Below, piece after piece: positions 9,915-18,111 of a stretch of DNA of 64,000 bases. The notes below the pieces were generated by a model that had not been told where the DNA came from, made no database searches, and saw only the letters and a list, made by a program, of their open reading frames with translations. This DNA is from Streptomyces sp. V2I9 (lineage in GTDB: Bacteria > Actinomycetota > Actinomycetes > Streptomycetales > Streptomycetaceae): positions 5,780,626-5,844,625 of the forward strand of contig NZ_JAUSZJ010000002.1 of NCBI RefSeq assembly GCF_030817475.1, given 5' to 3'. The number at the start of each line of letters is the position of its first letter. The stretch's first letter is position 1. A program made the position numbers and the translations under genes.

Positions 9915-12788
9915 ATGAAGATCACCTTCCTGCTCACCACCGCCGACGCGGTGGGAGGGACCGAACGGGCTGTTTTCAACCAGGCCTCGGAACTCGCCGT
10001 CCGGCACGACGTCCGGGTCCTGAGCGTCTTCAAGTCCAAACCGGCGCAGTTCTTCTCACCGGACGAGCGGGTCCGCGTCGACTACCTCGTCGACCTCACC
10101 GGCCCGGTGCAGCGGCCGCTGCGCCCCACCGGCATGGAGGACGCCGCCTGGGCGCAGCTGGCCGCGCAGCCCAGCATGATCGTGGACCGCACCTGGGAGT
10201 CCGCGTTCAACCGGGTCTCCGACCTGGAGCTCGAACTGGCCCTCCAGGACACCGACACCGACGTGCTGATCACCACCACCCCGGCCCTCATGGCGCTCGC
10301 CGTGCACCTGGCGCCGTCCCGCGTGGTCACCGTGCACCAGGAACACCGGGTCTCCGAACTGCGGGGGACCAGCGGCGAACCGCTTCTGCGGCACTCGGCC
10401 AGGCTCGACGCGCTCGGCGTGCTGAGCGAGCGGACCCGCGAGTGGTTCGCCGAGACGCTCGGTGCGAGCGCGCCCCGGCTGGAAGTCGTGCCCAACGCCC
10501 TTCCCAGCGGGTACCGCCCCAAGTCAACCCTGGAGACGCGCACCGTCGTCATCGCCGGGCGTCTCGTCGGCGAGAAGCAGATCGACCACGCCGTCACGGC
10601 CTGGGCGGCCATCGCCCCGCGCCACCCGTCGTGGACCCTGCGGATCTTCGGGGACGGCCCGCTCAGCGGCGCTCTGCGCCGCCAGATCGATTCCCTCGGA
10701 CTGCACGACAGCGTCCAGCTCAACGGCAACTCGCCGCACCTGGCGGAGGAGTGGGCCAAGGCCAGCATCGCCCTGCTGACCTCCCGTAACGAGGCTTTCG
10801 GCCTGGTGCTCGCCGAGGCACAGGCCGCCGGTGTCCCCGTCGTCTCCTACGACTCGCCCAACGGGCCCCGCGAGGTCGTCATGGACGGCCACACCGGTCT
10901 GCTCGTGCCTCCCGGCGACATCGACGCACTGACCGCCTGCCTGCTGCGGCTCATCGAGGACGCCCCGCTGCGCCACCGCATGGGCACCGCAGCCCAGGGG
11001 GCCGTCGAACGCTTCGCGCCGGCCGTGGTGACCGCCCGGTGGGAGCACATCTTCTCCGAACTCGTCGCCGCGCGGGACAGCGGCCGCCGCGACATCGCCA
11101 AGGCCGAACGGCAGGCCCGGCACGACCTGGTCAGCGGAGCGGACGGCGGCGTTCCCGCCGCCTCCCCGGCCCCGGCCAGCACCGTGCGCGGCGGCGGAGC
11201 GCAGGCGCTGGAGAACCGGCTCCTCAAGAGCGTGCGCGGTCTGGTCCGCGACGGCGGGCAGCTGTGCCGGCCGCTGGAATGGGAGTCCCCCTGGGACATC
11301 GTCCAGGCCAACCTCGCCCTCGCCGCCCATGCCCTGGAGAGCGCCGGCGTCCCGTACGCCGTGGTGCGCGACTCGCTGGTCCGCCACACGGTCGCCGTGC
11401 ACGCCACCTACCGCGAGGCCGTCCTGAAGGCACTGGCCGGAGCCTACGGCGACCAGGCGGTCTACGTATCGGTGCTCAACGAGAACCAGAACGCGGTCGC
11501 CACCGTCCTCGCCGGGATGGTGGAGCAGTACACCGACACGCCCGGTTCCGGTGTCCGCGTCTACCGGAGCGCGGTGTCCCGGTCCCGCACCCTGCGCCTC
11601 GGAGCGGTGTACGGCTGCACCATCTCCTTCTGGGACGAGGATCCCGAGGACCCGGCGTTCTTCCTCTCGCCGACCCGTACCTCCGTCGGGACGCGTCTGC
11701 CCAAGCAGTCGATGGCCCGCAGACCGATGACCCTGGCCGGCCGCACCTACCCCTCGATCGCCCCCTTCACCCAACCGCTCCACGGCGACATCGGCTTCCC
11801 CGTGGACGCCGTGTACACCTGGGTCGACGGATCCGATGTGCACTGGCTGGAGCGGAAGAACGCCGTACTCGCCGGGATGGGCCTGCAGACCGAGGACGCG
11901 GCCACCAGCGCGGCCCGGTTCCGGGACCGCGACGAACTGCGCTACTCCCTGCGGTCCATCGACATGTACGCGCCCTGGATCCGGAACATCTACCTGGTGA
12001 CGGACCAGCAGGTGCCGTCCTGGCTGGACACCTCCCACCCGCGGGTGCGGGTGGTCGACCACCGCGAGATCTTCGGACGGCACGGCGCTCTTCCGACGTA
12101 CAACTCCCATGCGATCGAGAGCCGTCTGCACCACATCGACGGGCTGGCCGAGCACTTCCTCTACTTCAACGACGACGTGTTCGTCGGCCGGACGCTCCAG
12201 CCGGGCATGTTCTTCCACGGCAACGGGCAGGCGAAGCACTTCATGTCGCCCACCGCCGTGCCGATGGCTCCGGCGAGCCACGCCGACGAGTTCAACATCA
12301 GCGCCGCCAAGAACAACCGGGCGCTCATCGAGGCCGCCTTCGGCCAGGTGCTGGCCCACTCCTTCCTGCACGCGCCGCACCCGCTGCGCCGCAGCGTGCT
12401 GCAGGAGATGGAGAACTGCTTCCCGGACGCCATGGCGGTCACGGCGGCCAACCAGCTGCGCAGCCACAGCGACCTCTCGGTGGCCTCCTCGCTGCACCAC
12501 TACTACGGGTTCCACACCCTGCGCAGCGTCCCCGGCAGCATCTCCTGCGGGTTCGTCAACGTCGGCCTCAGCGACCACAAGCCGCGCCTCAACCGCATTC
12601 TGACCGCCCGGCCCCACGACGTGTTCTGCCTCAACGACTTCCACGACGGAGACGTCCCGGAGGAGGAGCAGGACGCGATCCTCACGGCCTTCCTGCCGAG
12701 CTACTTCCCCATCGGCAGCCAGTTCGAGACCGGTTCGGAGCGCAACCAGAGATGCCGTGCCGGCTACCTGCCCGGGTGGCCGCTGTGA
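9915..12788 (+). CDS. GT4 glycosyltransferase fused to a Stealth phosphotransferase
   Basis: A 957-residue two-enzyme protein. Residues 1 to about 390 are a GT-B fold family-4 glycosyltransferase: a Gly-rich N-terminus (TTADAVGGTERAVFN), VIAGRLVGEKQIDHAV at the start of the nucleotide-sugar domain, and the EX7E motif in NEAFGLVLAEAQAAG near 292-306. After a linker, residues about 430-620 repeat the pre-Stealth domain of the 7169 gene (LALAAHALESAGVPYAVVRD). The Stealth module follows, with VDAVYTWVDGSD near 630, RDELRYSLRSIDMYAPW near 675, FLYFNDDVFVG near 745 and ASSLHHYYGF near 857. The fusion suggests alternating glycosyl and sugar-phosphate transfer on one growing polymer (inference). ATG start nine bases after the preceding gene. 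Confidence 0.9.
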   Translation: MKITFLLTTADAVGGTERAVFNQASELAVRHDVRVLSVFKSKPAQFFSPDERVRVDYLVDLTGPVQRPLRPTGMEDAAWAQLAAQPSMIVDRTWESAFNRVSDLELELALQDTDTDVLITTTPALMALAVHLAPSRVVTVHQEHRVSELRGTSGEPLLRHSARLDALGVLSERTREWFAETLGASAPRLEVVPNALPSGYRPKSTLETRTVVIAGRLVGEKQIDHAVTAWAAIAPRHPSWTLRIFGDGPLSGALRRQIDSLGLHDSVQLNGNSPHLAEEWAKASIALLTSRNEAFGLVLAEAQAAGVPVVSYDSPNGPREVVMDGHTGLLVPPGDIDALTACLLRLIEDAPLRHRMGTAAQGAVERFAPAVVTARWEHIFSELVAARDSGRRDIAKAERQARHDLVSGADGGVPAASPAPASTVRGGGAQALENRLLKSVRGLVRDGGQLCRPLEWESPWDIVQANLALAAHALESAGVPYAVVRDSLVRHTVAVHATYREAVLKALAGAYGDQAVYVSVLNENQNAVATVLAGMVEQYTDTPGSGVRVYRSAVSRSRTLRLGAVYGCTISFWDEDPEDPAFFLSPTRTSVGTRLPKQSMARRPMTLAGRTYPSIAPFTQPLHGDIGFPVDAVYTWVDGSDVHWLERKNAVLAGMGLQTEDAATSAARFRDRDELRYSLRSIDMYAPWIRNIYLVTDQQVPSWLDTSHPRVRVVDHREIFGRHGALPTYNSHAIESRLHHIDGLAEHFLYFNDDVFVGRTLQPGMFFHGNGQAKHFMSPTAVPMAPASHADEFNISAAKNNRALIEAAFGQVLAHSFLHAPHPLRRSVLQEMENCFPDAMAVTAANQLRSHSDLSVASSLHHYYGFHTLRSVPGSISCGFVNVGLSDHKPRLNRILTARPHDVFCLNDFHDGDVPEEEQDAILTAFLPSYFPIGSQFETGSERNQRCRAGYLPGWPL

Positions 12789-12820
12789 CCGGCCAGGCCC
12801 CACCGCGAGAGAGACACCGC

Positions 12821-14791
12821 ATGGACAGCACCTCATCCGTCCTCCAGATCGTCGCGCACCCCGACGACGACCTGTACTTCATGAACCCCACCACCTTCCA
12901 GGCCATGAAGGCGGGCGTCCGGACCACCACGGTCTACCTGACCAGTGGGGACGCCCTGGGCGAGAACCCCCGCCCCTGGTCGACGGAGCCCGTGGTCGCG
13001 GACCGGGAGGCCTACGGCAAGGCCCGGCAGAACGGCCTCAAGGCCGCGTACGCCGCGATGGTGCTGGGGGACCGCACCGCCCCCTGGACGAGCGGCACCT
13101 GGCAGACCGCGGACGGCGGTCTCGCCGAGGTGTACTCCCTCGCGGCCGCGCCGTGGGTCACGCTGTTCTTCCTCAACATCCGCCAGCACGGCACGCCCGA
13201 GGGGCCCGCCCGCAGTCTGCACGCCCTGTGGCGCGCGGAGACCGAACGGGTGCCGACGCTGGTCCCGCGGGGCGGCCTGGTCAGCGATGTCCACTGGTAC
13301 ACGCGTCCGGGAGTGGTGGCGACGCTGGTGAACCTGATGGAGATCGTCCGGCCCACCGTGATCCGCACCATGGACCCCGACCCCGACCGGCTCGTCCACG
13401 ACGAGAAGTTCCCCCAGCGCCACGACTACGGCGACTTCAGCGACCACTGCGACCACACCGCCACCGCCCTCTTCAGCTGGACCGCGATCAACCAGTACCG
13501 CGGCCCCGCCGAGGGCCGGCACTTCGCCGTCGAGTCCTTCCGGGGTTACTCCAACGAGCGGTGGCCGCACAACCTCAGCCCTCAGGCCGTCTCGTTGAAG
13601 GAGTTCTTCCTCAACATCTACGGCGCCGCCGACGGGTACGACTGCGGCGACCCGGCCGGCAGTGGCGACTACGCGGTCGGCCTCAACTCGCGCGGCCCCG
13701 GCTGGGTGCAGAGCACGACCCCGCGCTACCCCGCCACGGGCGACCGGTTGCTCCTGGACGCGCGCGGACGGCTGACGGCCTTCGCCGTGATCGACCAGCA
13801 GGCCGCCGTCTGGGTGCAGGCCCGGCCCGGCGAGGACCGGTGGCGCGGGCCCTTCCTGCTGGGCGGCGCTCCGCTCGCACCCGGACTCGCCGTGTCGCTG
13901 ACCCCGGACGGCCGCTGGCAGGTGTTCGCCGAACGGCTCTCCGTCCTCGCCCATGACGACCGCCACGGACGGGAGATCGTCACGCTCGAACAAGCCGTCC
14001 CCGACGGACCGTTCGGCGATTGGGCGACCCTGGGCAACCCCTCGGCGGCGGACCCCCGCCGCGACCGCCACCTGGGCGCGCCGGTCGTGACCAGGGACGG
14101 CAAGGGGCGCCTGCACCTGTTCGTGCGCAACGCCGGTCAGGGCGTCCACTCACGCGTCCAGGAGGCGAACGGGAGCTGGGGCGAGTGGGTGGACCTGCGC
14201 GGGTTCGACATCCAGGAGGGGCTGTCCGCCCTCACCGCCCGCGACGGAACCGTCGAGTTGTTCGCCTCCAGCCGGGAAGGAGTCTTCCACTGGAGCCAGG
14301 ACACCATCGACTCGCCCCCCTCGCGCGCGCCCCGGTTCAAGCTGAGTGTCCCCTCGGGGCCGCCGGCCGCCGTGGTGCAGCCGGGAGGCCGGGTGATGGT
14401 CGTCTTCCGGAAGCCCGGCGACGGCCGCCTGCTGCTGGCCGAGGAGGACACCCCCCGCGGCCGCTGGGCGAAGCCCGCCGCGCCGATCGGCGGGCGGGGC
14501 GGCTTCGGGCCGGTGGCGGCTGTCGCGAGTACCTCGCCGGAGACCGGCACCTTCCTGGTGACCCGGAGCGACCCGGGCGGGCTGGCCTACCGCTTCCACC
14601 CGGACGACTCGCCGTGGCAGGAGTTGTCGACCGCCGCACTGGGCGGCACCGTCGTGGGCACCCCGGCTGCCGCCTTCGACGCGTTGGGCCGGGCCGTGGT
14701 GGCCGCCCTCGGCAACGACGGACGCCTCCATGTGACGACGCAGCACGCCCCCGGACGGGGTGGCTTCGGCCCCTGGAGGGCGATCGGCTGA
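12821..14791 (+). CDS. PIG-L family deacetylase with C-terminal beta-propeller
   Basis: A 656-residue protein. Residues 1 to about 310 are a PIG-L/LmbE zinc deacetylase with VAHPDDDLYFMNP near residues 11-23 (the HPDD ligand motif) and SDHCDH near 206-211 (the second metal/catalytic motif). Such enzymes remove the N-acetyl group of GlcNAc-containing substrates. From about 315 to the end the sequence turns into beta-propeller repeats (RWQVFAE, GKGRLHLFVRNAGQGVHS, TVELFASSREGVFHW). These match the stand-alone propeller protein at 5734-6936 and suggest a glycan-binding module. ATG 12821 is preceded by GAGAGAGA. It is the last gene of the five-gene cluster; the next gene is convergent. Confidence 0.88.
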   Translation: MDSTSSVLQIVAHPDDDLYFMNPTTFQAMKAGVRTTTVYLTSGDALGENPRPWSTEPVVADREAYGKARQNGLKAAYAAMVLGDRTAPWTSGTWQTADGGLAEVYSLAAAPWVTLFFLNIRQHGTPEGPARSLHALWRAETERVPTLVPRGGLVSDVHWYTRPGVVATLVNLMEIVRPTVIRTMDPDPDRLVHDEKFPQRHDYGDFSDHCDHTATALFSWTAINQYRGPAEGRHFAVESFRGYSNERWPHNLSPQAVSLKEFFLNIYGAADGYDCGDPAGSGDYAVGLNSRGPGWVQSTTPRYPATGDRLLLDARGRLTAFAVIDQQAAVWVQARPGEDRWRGPFLLGGAPLAPGLAVSLTPDGRWQVFAERLSVLAHDDRHGREIVTLEQAVPDGPFGDWATLGNPSAADPRRDRHLGAPVVTRDGKGRLHLFVRNAGQGVHSRVQEANGSWGEWVDLRGFDIQEGLSALTARDGTVELFASSREGVFHWSQDTIDSPPSRAPRFKLSVPSGPPAAVVQPGGRVMVVFRKPGDGRLLLAEEDTPRGRWAKPAAPIGGRGGFGPVAAVASTSPETGTFLVTRSDPGGLAYRFHPDDSPWQELSTAALGGTVVGTPAAAFDALGRAVVAALGNDGRLHVTTQHAPGRGGFGPWRAIG

Positions 14792-14810
14792 GCAGCCCCG
14801 TACGGGCTCC

Positions 14811-15776
14811 TCAGGGGCCCGTACGGATCTCGGCGTACACCGGGGCGTGATCGGAGTAGCCGTCCGGCCCCCGCCCACCGGGTTCGTTGGGCGTGGTGTC
14901 CATGAGGTCCTCGTCGACACCGCAGCGCACGAGCGGATTGCGGACGCCCGGAGGACGGTCGAAGAAGATGTGGTCGAGCTCGTGGAAGCTGTGGGCCCGC
15001 TTCTCCGGGTCCCAGGCGTGATACGTCACCGCTCCCCGGCCGCCCCGGTCCGCCGCCGGGCAGACCGAGTACGACGCGACGAGCGGGGCCAGCTGCGGTG
15101 CGCCGGCGTTCCGGTTGAAGTCGCCGGTGAGGACGGTGGGCCGGTCCTCACCGCGTACGAACGCGCGCACCGCCGCGATCTGTTCACCGACCCGCGGCTC
15201 CTCGCCCGGCAGGATGTGCGTGGTGCAGGGAGTGTACGACCAGCCCTCGACCCGTACGCACAGCACCGGCAGGGTCTGCCTGCTGACGCCCTTCGGGTCC
15301 GGGGGCAGGGCGTTCAGCGACCGATCCCCGACGATCTCCCCGCGTACGGCCAGCGCCACGCCCAGGTCGCCCGACAGGCCGTCACGGCACCGCGTCTCGC
15401 CGTCGGGCCGGGCGCCCTCGGCGTGCCGCACCGACCATCCCGGTCCCAACGCCGAGCGGAGCAGGTCCATATGGCTGCCCGGCGCACCCCCGCAGACCTC
15501 CTGCAGGGTGATCACGTCTGCGTCGTGCTTCCGCGCGAGGGCGGCGATCTTTCCGGTTTTCTCCTCCGGGCGGTCCCGCAGCGGGCAGTAGCCGGACTGG
15601 CCGCGCTCCCCGCCCGCCTCTCCGCAGATGTTCCAGGTGACGACCCGCAAGGTCTCCGGCCGGCTCGCCACCGGGGCGTCCGCTCCTCCGGAGGACCACA
15701 TCCACGCCCCGGCGGCGGCCACCGCGACCAGCAGGGCCGTACCGATGCGGGCGACGCCGCGGACGGTGGCACGCAT
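14811..15776 (-). CDS. Endonuclease/exonuclease/phosphatase family protein, membrane-anchored or secreted
   Basis: A 321-residue protein with an N-terminal hydrophobic helix (residues about 10-28) that is either a signal peptide or an anchor. An EEP-fold metal-dependent phosphodiesterase domain follows. Visible motifs are LRVVTWNICGE (strand 1 with the conserved Asn), ADVITLQEVCGG (metal-binding Glu), VLTGDFNRNAG (catalytic Asp/Asn), LDHIFFDR and YSDHAPVYAEI (catalytic Asp-His). All key residues are present. Substrate may be nucleic acid, a phospholipid or a sugar phosphate and cannot be told. ATG 15776 has GAGGAG five bases upstream. It is convergent with the PIG-L gene. Confidence 0.85.
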   Translation of the reverse strand: MRATVRGVARIGTALLVAVAAAGAWMWSSGGADAPVASRPETLRVVTWNICGEAGGERGQSGYCPLRDRPEEKTGKIAALARKHDADVITLQEVCGGAPGSHMDLLRSALGPGWSVRHAEGARPDGETRCRDGLSGDLGVALAVRGEIVGDRSLNALPPDPKGVSRQTLPVLCVRVEGWSYTPCTTHILPGEEPRVGEQIAAVRAFVRGEDRPTVLTGDFNRNAGAPQLAPLVASYSVCPAADRGGRGAVTYHAWDPEKRAHSFHELDHIFFDRPPGVRNPLVRCGVDEDLMDTTPNEPGGRGPDGYSDHAPVYAEIRTGP

Positions 15777-15927
15777 GGGACTCCTCGGGACGGCCGGGAC
15801 AGGGTGCCCATGGTGTCACAGCAGGTCGGAGGCGCCCCCTGCCCCATCTGCCGGGCCCGCGGCCCGCCTTCGCCCACCACCCGCCGGCCGCCGTTCGGCC
15901 GGGACGGCGTCCGGCCGGGAAGGGAGA

Positions 15928-15962
15928 AGGGCCGTACGGCGAACGTCTCGCCGTACGGCCCT
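15928..15962 (-). terminator. Strong hairpin terminator of the fadBA operon
   Basis: A perfect 15-bp stem (15928-15942 with 15948-15962) with a five-base loop, located 19 bases past the fadB stop. On the minus strand a pyrimidine-rich stretch (TTCTCCCTTCCC) follows the stem. Confidence 0.8.
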
Positions 15963-15981
15963 CGGTGGTTCTCGTCCCTGC

Positions 15982-18111
15982 TTACGCGGGCACGCTCGCC
16001 ACGCCGCGCTCCAGGAACGGCTTCCCGTTCACCCGCTGGGAGACGCCCTCGCGGTCCAGGTACGGCGTGATGCCGCCCAGGTGGAAGGGCCAGCCCGCGC
16101 CGGTGATCAGGCACAGGTCGATGTCCTGGGCCTCGGCGACGACGCCCTCCTCCAGCATCAGGCCGATCTCCTGCGCCACCGCGTCGAGCACGCGGTCGCG
16201 GGTCTGCTCCTCGGTGAGGACGGTGTCGCCCTGCTTGAGGAGGGCGGCGACCTCGGGGTCGAGGACCGGCGCGCCGGAGTCGTAGACGTAGAAGCCGCGC
16301 TTGCCGGCCTTCACGACCGCCGCGAGGTTCTCGGAGACCGTGAAGCGCTCCGGGAAGGAGCGGTTCAGGGTCTCGGAGACGTGCAGGCCGATGGCCGGGC
16401 CGACCAGCTCCAGGAGCACCAGCGGGGACATCGGCAGGCCGAGCGGCTCGACGGCGCGCTCCGCGACCTCGACCGGGGTGCCCTCGTCGATGACGTTCTG
16501 GATCTCGCCCATGAAGCGGGTGAGGATGCGGTTGACGACGAACGCCGGGGCGTCCTTCACCAGGACCGCGGTCTTCTTCAGCTTCTTCGCCACGCCGAAC
16601 GCCGTCGCCAGCGAGGCGTCGTCGGTCTGCTCACCGCGGACGATCTCCAGCAGCGGCAGGACCGCGACCGGGTTGAAGAAGTGGAAGCCGACGACCCGCT
16701 CGGGGTTCTTCAGCTTCGACGCCATCTCGGTCACCGACAGCGAGGAGGTGTTGGTGGCGAGGATCGCGTGCGCCGGGGCGACCGCCTCGACCTCCGCGAA
16801 CACCTGCTGCTTGACGCCGATCTCCTCGAAGACGGCCTCGATGATGAAGTCCGCGTCCGCGAAGCCCTCGGCCTTGTCGAGGACGCCGGAGACCAGGCCC
16901 TTGAGGCGGTTGGCCTTGTCCTGGTTGATGCGGCCCTTGCCGAGCAGCTTCTCGATCTCGGCGTGGACGTAGCCCACACCCTTGTCGACGCGCTCCTGGT
17001 CGATGTCCGTGAGGACGACCGGGACCTCCAGGCGGCGCAGGAACAGCAGCGCCAGCTGCGAGGCCATCAGGCCCGCGCCGACGACGCCGACCTTGGTGAC
17101 CGGGCGGGCCAGGCTCTTGTCCGGGGCGCCGGCCGGGCGCTTGCCGCGCTTCTGGACCAGGTTGAAGGCGTAGATGCCGCTGCGCAGCTCGCCGCCCATG
17201 ATCAGGTCCGCGAGCGCCTGGTCCTCGGCGTCGAAGCCGGCGGACAGGTCTCCGTCCTTGGCTGCCGCGATGATGTCCAGGGCGCGGTACGCCGCCGGGG
17301 CCGCGCCGTGCACCTTGGAGTCGGCGACGGCCTTGCCGCGGGCGACGGCCTGGTCCCACGCGTCACCGCGGTCGATCTCGGCGCGCTGAGGCGTGACCGA
17401 GCCCTTGAGGACGTTCGCGGTCCAGATCAGCGACTGCTCCAGGAAGTCCGCGCCCTCGAAGATCGCGTCCGCGATGCCGAGGTCGAAGACCTGCTTGCCC
17501 TTGAGCTGGCGGTTCTGGTTGAGCGAGTTCTCGATGATCACCGAGACCGCGCGGTCCGCGCCGATCAGGTTCGGGAGCAGCACACAGCCGCCCCAGCCGG
17601 GGACCAGACCGAGGAAGACCTCGGGCAGCGAGAACGCCGGGAGCGCCGAGGAGACGGTGCGGTAGGTGCAGTGCAGACCGACCTCGACACCGCCGCCCAT
17701 GGCCGCGCCGTTGTAGTACGCGAACGTCGGGACCGCGAGGCCGGAGAGGCGGCGGAAGACGTCGTGGCCGCCCTTGCCGATGGCGAGCGCGTCCTCGTGG
17801 CGGCCGAGCAGCTCGACGCCCTTGAGGTCGGCGCCGACCGCGAAGATGAACGGCTTGCCGGTGACGCCGACACCCGTGATGGCGCCGTCGGCGGCCTCCT
17901 TCTCCACCTGGTCGATCGCGGCGTTCAGGTTCGCCAGCGACTGCGGTCCGAAGGTGGTCGGCTTGGTGTGGTCCAGGCCGTTGTCCAGCGTGATGAGCGC
18001 GAACCGCCCGGCGCCGTACGGCAGGTCCAGGTGGCGTACGTGCGCCTGCGTGACGACCTCGCCGGGGAACAGCTCGGCCGCACCCTTCAGAAGCTCAGTG
18101 GTGGAGCTCAC
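15982..18111 (-). CDS. fadB: Bifunctional enoyl-CoA hydratase/3-hydroxyacyl-CoA dehydrogenase
   Basis: A 709-residue multifunctional fatty acid oxidation protein. Residues 1 to about 290 form the crotonase domain: FIFAVGADLKGVELL carries the oxyanion-hole signature and FSLPEVFLGLVPGWGG the conserved helix with the catalytic Glu. The NAD-binding domain starts near 340 with TKVGVVGAGLMASQLA. The 3HCDH C-terminal domain includes RVVGFHFFNPVAVLPLLEIV with the catalytic His and DAPAFVVNRIL. It hydrates enoyl-CoA and oxidises 3-hydroxyacyl-CoA. The start (ATG 18111) overlaps the thiolase stop by four bases, so the two subunits are translationally coupled. Confidence 0.95.
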   Translation of the reverse strand: MSSTTELLKGAAELFPGEVVTQAHVRHLDLPYGAGRFALITLDNGLDHTKPTTFGPQSLANLNAAIDQVEKEAADGAITGVGVTGKPFIFAVGADLKGVELLGRHEDALAIGKGGHDVFRRLSGLAVPTFAYYNGAAMGGGVEVGLHCTYRTVSSALPAFSLPEVFLGLVPGWGGCVLLPNLIGADRAVSVIIENSLNQNRQLKGKQVFDLGIADAIFEGADFLEQSLIWTANVLKGSVTPQRAEIDRGDAWDQAVARGKAVADSKVHGAAPAAYRALDIIAAAKDGDLSAGFDAEDQALADLIMGGELRSGIYAFNLVQKRGKRPAGAPDKSLARPVTKVGVVGAGLMASQLALLFLRRLEVPVVLTDIDQERVDKGVGYVHAEIEKLLGKGRINQDKANRLKGLVSGVLDKAEGFADADFIIEAVFEEIGVKQQVFAEVEAVAPAHAILATNTSSLSVTEMASKLKNPERVVGFHFFNPVAVLPLLEIVRGEQTDDASLATAFGVAKKLKKTAVLVKDAPAFVVNRILTRFMGEIQNVIDEGTPVEVAERAVEPLGLPMSPLVLLELVGPAIGLHVSETLNRSFPERFTVSENLAAVVKAGKRGFYVYDSGAPVLDPEVAALLKQGDTVLTEEQTRDRVLDAVAQEIGLMLEEGVVAEAQDIDLCLITGAGWPFHLGGITPYLDREGVSQRVNGKPFLERGVASVPA

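Noticed and set aside
11039-12820. Upstream extension of the PIG-L frame by about 590 codons
   Set aside because: The extension overlaps the GT4-Stealth gene in another frame and is Arg/Pro-rich noise. Family similarity starts at ATG 12821.
10524-12836. Minus-strand 770-codon frame opposite the GT4-Stealth gene
   Set aside because: Shadow frame. Stealth and GT4 motifs are on the plus strand.
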